The notes below the pieces were generated by a model. That model had not been told where the DNA came from and searched no databases. It saw nothing but the letters and a program-made list of their open reading frames with translations. DNA of 14,974 nucleotides, from assembly GCA_964423705.1 (NCBI GenBank), contig CAYRGA010000040.1, forward strand, positions 1 through 14,974, given 5' to 3'. Positions 1 to 6,973 of this stretch are shown here, piece after piece. Every line of letters starts with the position of its first letter. Positions within the stretch are counted from its first letter, which is position 1. This DNA comes from CAKSIN01 sp964423705 (GTDB taxonomy: Bacteria; Bacillota; Clostridia; UMGS1810). A program made the position numbers and the translations under genes.

Positions 1-112
1 TTATATAAATTTTATATTTTTTGTGCAATCCAACATTTTCGCAATTTTATACCTCATTTTATACTTTGCATAAATAATATTATTTTTTTTAAGATTTTTA
101 GATAGTATAACT

Positions 113-415
113 TTGAATGAAGCGCTTAACGTGCGAAAAAGAGTTTCGGGTATTATCTTTCATTCAGGCAGCGTTTTGCGATTCACCTCCAAATGTTTCG
201 GACAATACATTGATTCGTTTAATATTATGCTGATAATGAAAAACGTTGGGCAAATTAAGCAATGTAAAAATTGCGGTAAATATTTTGTGTTTTCGGATAA
301 CAGAAAAGGAGAATACTGCAAACGACATTGCAAAAACAGAAACAGCATTTACAGACAGAGAAAAAATTATGAACTGAATTATTCTTCACCATCACATTTA
401 AAACCTCCAAAATGA
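113..415 (+). pseudogene. Small zinc-finger ORF, probably a C-terminal remnant
   Basis: This is a 100-residue open frame and the only plausible plus-strand gene. Its C-terminal half has a clear metal-binding pattern, C51-x2-C54-x14-C69-x3-C73, followed by basic residues (KNRNSIYRQRK). This resembles the zinc finger of CGNR-type and related short C-terminal zinc-ribbon domains. The first 45 residues match nothing I recognise. The start would be TTG at 113 with no Shine-Dalgarno sequence. The frame is open back to about position 74 but holds no ATG, and the first ATG (227) also lacks a ribosome binding site. I infer that this is the tail of a larger gene whose front has been lost. A genuine small DNA- or RNA-binding protein is possible. 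It converges with the polysaccharide operon, and its stop codon lies inside the left arm of an inverted repeat. Confidence 0.45.
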
Positions 416-466
416 TATTTTGATTATTGCGTAAGCAACAAAGCTCATATATATCATTTTGGAGGT
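403..466. repeat. Perfect 16-bp inverted repeat with a 32-nt loop between convergent genes
   Basis: Bases 403-418 (ACCTCCAAAATGATAT) are the exact reverse complement of 451-466, and 419-450 form the loop. The element lies between the plus-strand zinc-finger ORF, whose TGA (413-415) is inside the left arm, and the 3' end of ugd. On the minus strand the hairpin is followed by TTTT, so it could act as a weak intrinsic terminator for the operon. It lacks a GC-rich stem and a long U tract. A small palindromic repeat or a mobile-element scar is an alternative. Confidence 0.55.
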
Positions 467-518
467 CTGTTCAAAACTTTATAAAAATTAAACCAGTCTT
501 TTATATCTTTTTTTAGAA

Positions 519-1757
519 TCAGTCACGTCTGAAAATATCTCTTGTATAAACCTTGTCCAAAACATCGTCCAGGCAGGGATCATAACGATTAGCGATGATT
601 GCATTGGACATTTTCTTAAACTTCTCAAGGTCATTCACAATTACACTGCCGAAGAAGGTTTCGCCATCTGCGAGGGTCGGCTCGTAAATAACAACCGTCG
701 CGCCCTTTGCCTTAATGCGCTTCATGACGCCCTGAATCGATGACTGGCGAAAGTTATCCGAATTGGACTTCATCGTCAGACGATAAACGCCTATCGTGAC
801 CGGCGTTTCTTTTGCACTGTTATAAGCGTTATTCTCGTCATAGCCATAGTAACCCGCCATTCGAAGCACACGGTCGGCGATGAAATCTTTTCTTGTGCGG
901 TTTGATTCCACAATTGCAGACATCATATTCTGCGGCACATCAGCATAATTTGCAAGCAGCTGCTTAGTATCCTTTGGCAGACAATATCCGCCGTATCCGA
1001 ATGAAGGATTGTTATAGTGCCCGCCGATTCGAGGATCGAGGCAAACGCCATTGATGATTTGCTGTGTGTCAAGGTTTTTCATTTCAGCATAGGTATCAAG
1101 TTCATTGAAATAAGACACGCGAAGTGCCAGATATGTGTTGGCAAACAATTTGACAGCCTCTGCTTCGGTGAAACCCATAATCAGCGTTTCAATGGTCTCT
1201 TTAATAGCACCCTCCTGCAAAAGCTTTGCAAAATCATTCGCTGCCTTCACTAAACGCTCATTGTTCATATCTGTTCCGACAATTATACGGCTCGGATAGA
1301 GATTATCATAAAGTGCCTTCGATTCACGCAAGAACTCGGGACTGAAAATTATGTTTTTACAATTATATTTTTCGCGTACCGATGCCGTAAAACCAACGGG
1401 AATCGTCGATTTTATTACCATGATTGCATTTGAATTATACTGCATAACAAGCTTAATAACCGATTCAACTGCCGAAGTATCGAAAAAGTTTTTCTGACTG
1501 TCGTAATTGGTCGGTGCAGCGATAACGACGAAATCGGCATCACGATAAGCTGACTCCGCATCGAGTGTCGCCGTCAAATCGAGCTCCTTTTCCGCAAGAT
1601 ATTTCTCTATGTAGTCGTCCTGGATGGGTGATTTTTTGTTGTTTATCATTTCCACTTTTTCGGGAACAATATCAACAGCGGTCACCTTATTATGTTGCGC
1701 CAAAAGCACTGATATTGATAAACCGACATAGCCGGTTCCTGCGACTGCAATATTCAT
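519..1757 (-). CDS. ugd: UDP-glucose 6-dehydrogenase
   Basis: This cytoplasmic NAD-dependent enzyme oxidises UDP-glucose to UDP-glucuronate, supplying an acidic sugar for the polymer. The 412-residue protein aligns by eye along its length with enterobacterial Ugd. The N-terminal Rossmann motif is GTGYVG (7-12). KSTIPVGFT and EFLRE (141-145) follow, then K203 and N207 in the central helix, and the catalytic cysteine C259 in FGYGGYCLPKDTKQL. It is about 25 residues longer than E. coli Ugd, partly through an insertion before the TIGVYRL segment. The start is ATG 1757. Earlier in-frame ATGs (1775, 1766) overlap or abut the strong GAGGAGG at 1767-1773 and cannot use it. It is the last gene of the operon, 37 nt after neuC, and is richer in G+C than the genes before it, so it probably belongs to the conserved flank. 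Confidence 0.96.
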   Translation of the reverse strand: MNIAVAGTGYVGLSISVLLAQHNKVTAVDIVPEKVEMINNKKSPIQDDYIEKYLAEKELDLTATLDAESAYRDADFVVIAAPTNYDSQKNFFDTSAVESVIKLVMQYNSNAIMVIKSTIPVGFTASVREKYNCKNIIFSPEFLRESKALYDNLYPSRIIVGTDMNNERLVKAANDFAKLLQEGAIKETIETLIMGFTEAEAVKLFANTYLALRVSYFNELDTYAEMKNLDTQQIINGVCLDPRIGGHYNNPSFGYGGYCLPKDTKQLLANYADVPQNMMSAIVESNRTRKDFIADRVLRMAGYYGYDENNAYNSAKETPVTIGVYRLTMKSNSDNFRQSSIQGVMKRIKAKGATVVIYEPTLADGETFFGSVIVNDLEKFKKMSNAIIANRYDPCLDDVLDKVYTRDIFRRD

Positions 1758-1766
1758 ATTTATCAT

Positions 1767-1773
1767 CCTCCTC
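1767..1773 (-). promoter_or_regulatory. Shine-Dalgarno sequence that sets the ugd start
   Basis: GAGGAGG on the minus strand lies 9 nt before ATG 1757. It overlaps or abuts the two earlier in-frame ATG codons, which rules them out and removes six residues from the longest open frame. Confidence 0.8.
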
Positions 1774-1794
1774 AATTTAATCGTTTTATTATTT

Positions 1795-2946
1795 CTATTT
1801 CAAATCATAAAATTCTTTGGTTACGTCGTTACATTCACTAAGTATTTTTTTTGTCGTTTTATAATAATTTATTGCGGTATTTTCTTTAAAATAAGGATTA
1901 TCCGTTACTACATTGCTTCTTTTCAATTCCCTGACCTTCTGAATAGCAGAAAAAATGTTTTTTTCGTTACACTCTACATCAATAACGCTTTCACCGCGAA
2001 CACGTCCTTTTTGCCTGTTTCCGATATTAATCGTAAAGCATCCCAAAGACGGTGCTTCGATTATCCCGGACGAGGAATTCCCAATCAATGCAATAGCTTT
2101 TTTTAAAAGATACATATATGAATCCGAATTTAAGTTTTCAAAATACATTGCATTGGCGTGGTCAGCGACAAACTGCGTACACATTTTTCGTATGACATCA
2201 GAATCAGTATCTGCATTTGTACCGATAAACACTACTTTTTCACTGTCCGATATGCAAGAAACAGCCTTCAGCAATTCATCAACCTGAAAGCTTGTACTGA
2301 CACCGGTTAAGGTTTCGGGATGAAAAGCTACTACCCAATATTTGCTTATTTCAAGCTGTCTGACATCATCAATAACATTATCATATTTAATGTTATTACA
2401 ATTTTCCGCACCCAATGCACCGAGGTTATATACCCTACTCGGATTTTCACCCAATTGAATAACTCTCTTCCGGTAGATTTCCGTACCGGTAAAATGGTAA
2501 CTGCTCATTTTAGTTACCGAATGACGAATAAACTCATCATAATTCCCACTTGTTATTTCTCCGCCATGCAGATGCAGTATAGGTATTCTTTGCATAGCCG
2601 CAGCAATAGCAACAGCCATTATCTCATATCTGTCACCGAGCACTATCAGCAAATCATATTTATTATTTTCAAAAAATTCTCCGAAGCCCGCAAGTGCGAT
2701 TGACATGCTACGAATAATACCGCTGTTTTTCGTACTTTCAATCGATATGGGAATCGCGGCATCTATTTTAAAGTTATCTTCTTTTATAACTTCTACGGAA
2801 TTTCCGTATTTTTCTTCCAGATGAGCTCCGGTAACCAACACGGAAAAAGTAATTTGTTCATCACTGTTCAACATTTTCAAATAATTTCTGACAATTCCGT
2901 AATCCGCACGCGATCCGGTGGCGTATGCAATCTTATATTTTTTCAT
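1795..2946 (-). CDS. neuC: UDP-GlcNAc 2-epimerase (hydrolysing), NeuC
   Basis: NeuC converts UDP-GlcNAc to ManNAc plus UDP, the first committed step of sialic acid synthesis. The 383-residue protein matches the hydrolysing 2-epimerase family throughout: TGSRADYG near the N-terminus, LGDRYEI (103-109), HGGE (127-130), YDEFIRHSVTKMS, FHPETL (208-213), GNSSSGIIEAPS (289-300) and RQKGRVRGESVIDV (311-324). These last blocks are very close to E. coli NeuC as I recall it, which favours NeuC over the legionaminic-pathway homologue LegG. Length is near the usual 380-390. I chose ATG 2946 (MKKYKIAY) over a TTG nine bases upstream, because it matches the family N-terminus. It overlaps the end of neuA by 14 nt, indicating translational coupling. 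Confidence 0.95.
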   Translation of the reverse strand: MKKYKIAYATGSRADYGIVRNYLKMLNSDEQITFSVLVTGAHLEEKYGNSVEVIKEDNFKIDAAIPISIESTKNSGIIRSMSIALAGFGEFFENNKYDLLIVLGDRYEIMAVAIAAAMQRIPILHLHGGEITSGNYDEFIRHSVTKMSSYHFTGTEIYRKRVIQLGENPSRVYNLGALGAENCNNIKYDNVIDDVRQLEISKYWVVAFHPETLTGVSTSFQVDELLKAVSCISDSEKVVFIGTNADTDSDVIRKMCTQFVADHANAMYFENLNSDSYMYLLKKAIALIGNSSSGIIEAPSLGCFTINIGNRQKGRVRGESVIDVECNEKNIFSAIQKVRELKRSNVVTDNPYFKENTAINYYKTTKKILSECNDVTKEFYDLK

Positions 2947-3643
2947 ATTCACCAAAACCCTCTGTTTGTTTTATTACTGTTTCCGCAATCTTAAAATCCA
3001 ATTCCGTATCGATATCGACGCTTTTATTCGGCGGCATCTTATATGCATAGCATCCGTTTCGATACAAATCGGTATTTTCATAAAAAGACTTCACATTTAC
3101 AAAGTATATTGCTCCGTTGATACGATAAAATTTTTCCAATTTTTGCCGCTGACAATTTGATGCAATATTCAAAAAGCCATTCATCGAATCATCAGCCGGA
3201 AGTGTATTGCTCCACAAGGGCGAATGCTCCATTTCACACACGGAAACTACCGCAATAGCGGATTTTTCACTAAATATACGAAATGCATTTTGAATATCCA
3301 TGAAATCTCTCAATGGTGACGTCGGCTGCAAAAGTGTAAAGTTATCAAATTCAATTCCCGATTTTTTGTATTCAGCCAAAACCTCTTTAACGACATCCCA
3401 AGACGATGCGGAATCGCTTGAAGCAGTTTCCGAACGATAAAACGGCACTTCTGCACCATACTCGATCGCAATTTTCGCATACTCCAGCGAATCTGTGGAA
3501 ACCATTACGTGTGAATACAGACCGGATTTAATTGCCGCTTCGATAGTATATGCTATCAACGGTTTTCCGTTAAGTATTTTAATATTTTTATCCTTCAATC
3601 CTTTTGAACCGCTCCTTGCGGGTATTATAGCTAAATTATTCAT
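2933..3643 (-). CDS. neuA: N-acylneuraminate cytidylyltransferase (CMP-sialic acid synthetase)
   Basis: NeuA activates sialic acid with CTP to CMP-Neu5Ac, the donor for a sialyltransferase. The 236-residue protein has the family nucleotide-binding signature AIIPARSGSKGLKDKNI (5-21), then LQPTSPLR (105-112), RINGAIYF (174-181) and SVDIDTELDF (208-217), whose aspartates would bind the catalytic metal. Its length fits the short single-domain form, without the C-terminal esterase domain found in E. coli NeuA. Its ATG overlaps the neuB stop by 8 nt and its end overlaps neuC by 14 nt, so the three are tightly coupled. CMP-legionaminate synthetases share these motifs. The neighbouring NeuC makes the Neu5Ac route the better reading. 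Confidence 0.94.
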   Translation of the reverse strand: MNNLAIIPARSGSKGLKDKNIKILNGKPLIAYTIEAAIKSGLYSHVMVSTDSLEYAKIAIEYGAEVPFYRSETASSDSASSWDVVKEVLAEYKKSGIEFDNFTLLQPTSPLRDFMDIQNAFRIFSEKSAIAVVSVCEMEHSPLWSNTLPADDSMNGFLNIASNCQRQKLEKFYRINGAIYFVNVKSFYENTDLYRNGCYAYKMPPNKSVDIDTELDFKIAETVIKQTEGFGEYEKI

Positions 3644-4667
3644 TTTCCCATTCTACTCCATCGCATTTTATTAACTCATCTTCTTCATAATCTTTATCTG
3701 CTTTTTTACCAATAACTTCATACCAATGTATGGGAGAAATGCCGTTACCGGGTCTTTTGCACGTAATATTATCCATTGATAAAATCTCACCTTTTTTTAT
3801 TTTGCATTTAGCCACAATTGATTTACGTGCAACGAAAATATTTTGTCTTTCCGAATCTGTGACTTTTTTATCACGGCAGCCAAGCATAATCTCGGCTGTA
3901 TTTATATTGTCGCAAAGCTCTTTCAATTCGTCGGGCGTGATAGAAGCCTTATGATCGGGTCCCGGCATGTTTTTATCCAAAGTAAAATGCTTTTCAATAA
4001 ATGACGCTCCAAGTCCCAATGCGACCAAAGAGGCGATTATCCCCTCGGAATGGTCTGATAAGCCGATACTCCATCCGGGAGCTATTTCCTCTAGTTTTTT
4101 CATTGCCATCAAATTCATGTCCCGTGGCAAGGTCGGATATTGAGTATTGCAATGCAGCAATGTAAATTCCGTATCGGCACTTGACTGCAAAACCTCGATT
4201 GCATATTTAATTTCTTTAACAGTTGACATACCGGTTGATAAAATTATCTTTTTATCGGGAACATCCACTCCCGCAACTTTTTCCAAGAAAGGCAAATTTG
4301 TAATTTCACCCGATGGAATCTTCCAAATATTTTGACCTATACCTTTCAGAAATTCAAACGATTCATCATCAAACGGCGTAGAAAATATTTCAATATTCAA
4401 ATTGCTTGCATGCTGAACCAATTCCAAGTATTCATCTTCTGTCAATGCCAATTTTTTCAGCATATCCAGCTGTGAACCGCTTCCGTCATTTTGTTTCTGA
4501 TATTCTGCTTTCGGTGCATATTTCGAAACAAGATTTTCGGGCACAAAGCTTTGAAATTTCACAGCGTATACACCGGCATTTTTAGCGGCACGCATCATTT
4601 CCTTTGCCAAATCGATATTTCCATTATGATTACATCCTATTTCGGCAACAACCTTAATTTTTTTCAT
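3636..4667 (-). CDS. neuB: N-acetylneuraminate synthase, NeuB
   Basis: NeuB condenses ManNAc with phosphoenolpyruvate to give Neu5Ac. The 343-residue protein has the standard architecture: a TIM-barrel synthase domain (about 1-265) and a C-terminal SAF/antifreeze-like domain (about 280-340, RKSIVA and RPGNGISP). Visible motifs are EIGCNHNG (9-16), KFQ (37-39), STPFD (96-100), LHCNTQYPT (171-179), GLSDHS (202-207) and EKHFTLDKNMPGPDHKAS (225-242). Family members also make legionaminate or pseudaminate, and motifs alone do not fully separate them. No Leg- or Pse-specific genes are in the window and NeuC is adjacent. The start has AAGGAAA upstream and overlaps the neuD end by 14 nt. Confidence 0.94.
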   Translation of the reverse strand: MKKIKVVAEIGCNHNGNIDLAKEMMRAAKNAGVYAVKFQSFVPENLVSKYAPKAEYQKQNDGSGSQLDMLKKLALTEDEYLELVQHASNLNIEIFSTPFDDESFEFLKGIGQNIWKIPSGEITNLPFLEKVAGVDVPDKKIILSTGMSTVKEIKYAIEVLQSSADTEFTLLHCNTQYPTLPRDMNLMAMKKLEEIAPGWSIGLSDHSEGIIASLVALGLGASFIEKHFTLDKNMPGPDHKASITPDELKELCDNINTAEIMLGCRDKKVTDSERQNIFVARKSIVAKCKIKKGEILSMDNITCKRPGNGISPIHWYEVIGKKADKDYEEDELIKCDGVEWENE

Positions 4668-5289
4668 ATCGGTTTCCTTTCTTAATTATTTTTGCAGGTA
4701 CACCCACCGCAGTCACCATCGGCGGAATATCATTTATAACAACAGCTCCGGCACCGATTGTCGAACACTGCCCGATTCGCAGCTGTCCTATAGTCACCGA
4801 GGAGCTTCCCACGAATACGGAATCTTCAACAACAACATTTCCGTTTATAACCGAGTTGGTTGACAGATGGCAATGACTTCCTACCCGACATTCGTGTTCA
4901 ATCAATGCCTTTGTATTTATAACATTGTTATCTCCTATCTCTGCATCAGCATTGATTACCGCCATTTTTCCCACAAAATTTCCTATTCCCAATTTCGCAT
5001 CGGCTGATATAACTGCGGATGAATCGATAATGTTAATTATTTTCAGTCCGCAACTGCTGATTTTGTCAAACCATAATTTACGATATCCCACATCTCCAAT
5101 AGAAACAAAATAACTGTATTCTTCGTAGTTGGGAACATCTTCAAGGTCCGTACCTAATATCGGCAATCCCATATGTGTGCCTTTTTTTCTGCTATCTATA
5201 AATCCACATAATTTGTACTCTGACTTGTCAATTGAATCCGCAACGGATTTTGCATGACCGCCTGCTCCTATAAGTATCAAATTTTCCAT
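4654..5289 (-). CDS. neuD: NeuD-family sialic acid acetyltransferase-like protein
   Basis: This protein has a PglD/NeuD-type layout. A small N-terminal Rossmann-like nucleotide-binding part begins with LILIGAGGHAKSV. A left-handed beta-helix of hexapeptide repeats follows in the second half (SAVISADAKLGIG to VFVGSSSVTIG), ending with the acyltransferase tail (GAGAVVINDIPPMVTAVGVPAKI). In sialic acid clusters NeuD O-acetylates sialic acid or supports NeuB activity; which role applies here cannot be read from sequence. I prefer the ATG at 5289, which places GAGGHA at the usual distance from the N-terminus and has GGG 7 nt upstream. The ATG at 5301, four residues earlier, is possible but has only a weak AGAGA directly against it. 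It leads the neuDBAC block. Confidence 0.9.
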   Translation of the reverse strand: MENLILIGAGGHAKSVADSIDKSEYKLCGFIDSRKKGTHMGLPILGTDLEDVPNYEEYSYFVSIGDVGYRKLWFDKISSCGLKIINIIDSSAVISADAKLGIGNFVGKMAVINADAEIGDNNVINTKALIEHECRVGSHCHLSTNSVINGNVVVEDSVFVGSSSVTIGQLRIGQCSTIGAGAVVINDIPPMVTAVGVPAKIIKKGNRYEKN

Positions 5290-5307
5290 TTTAACACCCA
5301 TTCTCTG

Positions 5308-6456
5308 TCAACTGAATTTTAATGTATGTTTTAACTTTCTTAATAATGAGATTATTTTTTTCTCTGCCGGATATTTTTTTATAATTCCCTGAATAGATTC
5401 TGTTTTATATGCGGTGAAAAATTTATTTCTTTCCTCCGGCATACCAAAGTTACTCAATGATGGTGTGTTATTTATATATGCATCATCAACTGTAATTTCC
5501 TTTAAAAACATATTGTTTGTCTTTTCTGCCAAATTAAGCAACGCCTGCCCTTTATCAGTATTTACCAAAAGGACACTTGTACCTTTTTCAATATTCTCAT
5601 CTGCTATATCCAAAGCTTTTATTCCCCAAAAATCTCCTACCGTAACATCAGCTATCCTTTTAATATTTCTGTATTTACATTTATAGCAAGATTTTCTTAA
5701 AGATAAATGTTTTCCAAACCACATATGATAATTTGATTCACCATGACTTTGAATCAGCCTTTTCCCGTTTTCAAACACAATTTCTATTGACGGTCTATTC
5801 CAACCATTTTTCTTACTTCTGAAATAATACTTCACGATAGTGCTGTTATATTTATTTTCTAAAAAACGAATCCATGCCTTAAATATTCCGGGTGACGGTA
5901 CACCATGGCATAAAATTTCACATATGTATAAATTATTATACTCCCTTTTGGATTTAAAATTTGCATCAACAGCAGCACACTGACACGGACATCCCATAAA
6001 TAAGACTTTCCTGTTCTTATTTAATTCCTCGGAAATTTGATTATACACGCCCTCCATATCACTTTGCAAATACTTGCTTCCGCTCATCATAGTGTATTCA
6101 TTCTCGTTTTCTGCTTTCATATGAATTACTTTATCGTGCAAAAGTACTGCTCCAAAAACCACTCCACCGTCTGACAATATAGCTTTAGACAGCGCCTTGC
6201 ATATGCCACCGGAGGAACTATGCTCTATATTATCTATTAATCTTCCATATAAAGCTTTTTTGCTTTCGTGAAATTCACAATCATCAATAACCGGACATTT
6301 CTTTTGACATTTGCCGCATTCTATACACCTGTTAGTATCTATAATTGGGTATTTAAAGCCTTCTTCATTTACCTGCATTGTAATAGCTTCATTTGTGCAA
6401 ACATCATGACATAAAGCACATCCTGTACATATAGATTCATCTGCCAATTTTATCAT
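5308..6456 (-). CDS. FrhB-type iron-sulfur protein (coenzyme F420 hydrogenase/dehydrogenase beta family)
   Basis: This 382-residue protein starts with two ferredoxin-like [4Fe-4S] motifs, C10-x2-C13-x2-C16-x3-C20 and C44-x2-C47-x2-C50-x3-C54-P. The FrhB/FdhB family domains follow, with SSGGICKALS, GCPCQCAA, CHGVPSP, SCYKCKYRN and VGDFWGI. Family members carry a flavin plus iron-sulfur clusters and move electrons. The organism is unlikely to use F420, so the name describes fold, not substrate. Such proteins recur in bacterial polysaccharide loci next to pyruvyl transferase family genes, and one lies three genes upstream here. The role is unknown; a redox change to a sugar is an inference. ATG 6456 has AAGGGA upstream. 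Spacing is 14 nt from the end of the restored acetyltransferase frame. Confidence 0.88.
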   Translation of the reverse strand: MIKLADESICTGCALCHDVCTNEAITMQVNEEGFKYPIIDTNRCIECGKCQKKCPVIDDCEFHESKKALYGRLIDNIEHSSSGGICKALSKAILSDGGVVFGAVLLHDKVIHMKAENENEYTMMSGSKYLQSDMEGVYNQISEELNKNRKVLFMGCPCQCAAVDANFKSKREYNNLYICEILCHGVPSPGIFKAWIRFLENKYNSTIVKYYFRSKKNGWNRPSIEIVFENGKRLIQSHGESNYHMWFGKHLSLRKSCYKCKYRNIKRIADVTVGDFWGIKALDIADENIEKGTSVLLVNTDKGQALLNLAEKTNNMFLKEITVDDAYINNTPSLSNFGMPEERNKFFTAYKTESIQGIIKKYPAEKKIISLLRKLKHTLKFS

Positions 6457-6470
6457 ATGATTTTCCCTTC

Positions 6471-6970
6471 TTATAACTCCTTAATTTTTCGTGCCGGATT
6501 TCCTGCATATAAACAATTTTCTTCACAGTCTCTAGTTACGACACTACCAGCCGCAACCACCCCCCCTTTTTAATTGTCACACCGGGTAAAATAATTGCGC
6601 CAGCTCCGATCCAACTCCCATCTTCTATTATAATATCAGCACCAAATACACTTCCTGTCCTTTTATTTTCATCTGAATAATCATGGTTTGTTGTTAATAA
6701 TTGACATCGATAAGCAATTCCAACATTATTACCAATAAAAATTCTTCCATGACGTGCATCTACTATACATTCCTTATTTATGTACGAACGATCACCTAGC
6801 ATAATATTTTTACCACTTATGTAGCATTTAGCATGAATTGCACTTTGTTTTCCCATCTTTATTCCAAACATTCTATACATATATTCACGAATCTTATATG
6901 GAATAATATAACTAGCAAATACTTTATTCACGAATACATCCCATGCATAGCTCTTAATCACTTTAAACAT
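6471..6970 (-). pseudogene. Hexapeptide O-acetyltransferase, frameshifted in a G7 tract
   Basis: This is a LacA/NodL/WbbJ-type left-handed beta-helix acetyltransferase, expected to O-acetylate a sugar of the repeat unit. The intact first part has hexapeptide repeats (ISGKNIMLGDRSYI, IFIGNNVGIAYRC), the catalytic-type H in TTNHDY, and IIEDGSWIGAGAIILPGVTI. At minus-strand G7 (6560-6566) the frame is lost, and as written translation ends at 6536 after 144 residues with a non-family tail (GWLRLVVS). Adding one G, or removing two, restores the expected end: VVAAGSVVTRD, then LYAGNPARKIKEL and TAA at 6471-6473. With eight G the product would be 166 residues, a normal size. The cause could be phase variation, a recent mutation or a sequencing error. 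The gene starts 3 nt after the flippase stop, with AGAGGA upstream. Confidence 0.85.
6560..6566 (-). repeat. Homopolymeric G7 tract at the frameshift
   Basis: There are seven C on the plus strand (G7 on the coding strand), directly after five A in coding sense. It sits exactly where the acetyltransferase leaves the family reading frame. A tract of this kind is prone to slipped-strand errors in cells and to miscalls in sequencing. Confidence 0.85.
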
Positions 6971-6973
6971 AAT

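Noticed and set aside
1..112. Promoter or regulatory region in the very AT-rich left end
   Set aside because: The stretch is almost all A and T, so chance -10-like hexamers are expected. No well-spaced -35/-10 pair or other element stands out.
1955..2703. Plus-strand open frames of 110 and 127 residues
   Set aside because: They are antisense to neuC, which is intact and highly conserved; no ribosome binding sites or domains were seen.
1795..5289. Legionaminic or pseudaminic acid pathway instead of sialic acid
   Set aside because: No LegB/LegC/LegH- or Pse-type genes are in the window and the epimerase blocks match NeuC. Genes beyond the window could still change this.
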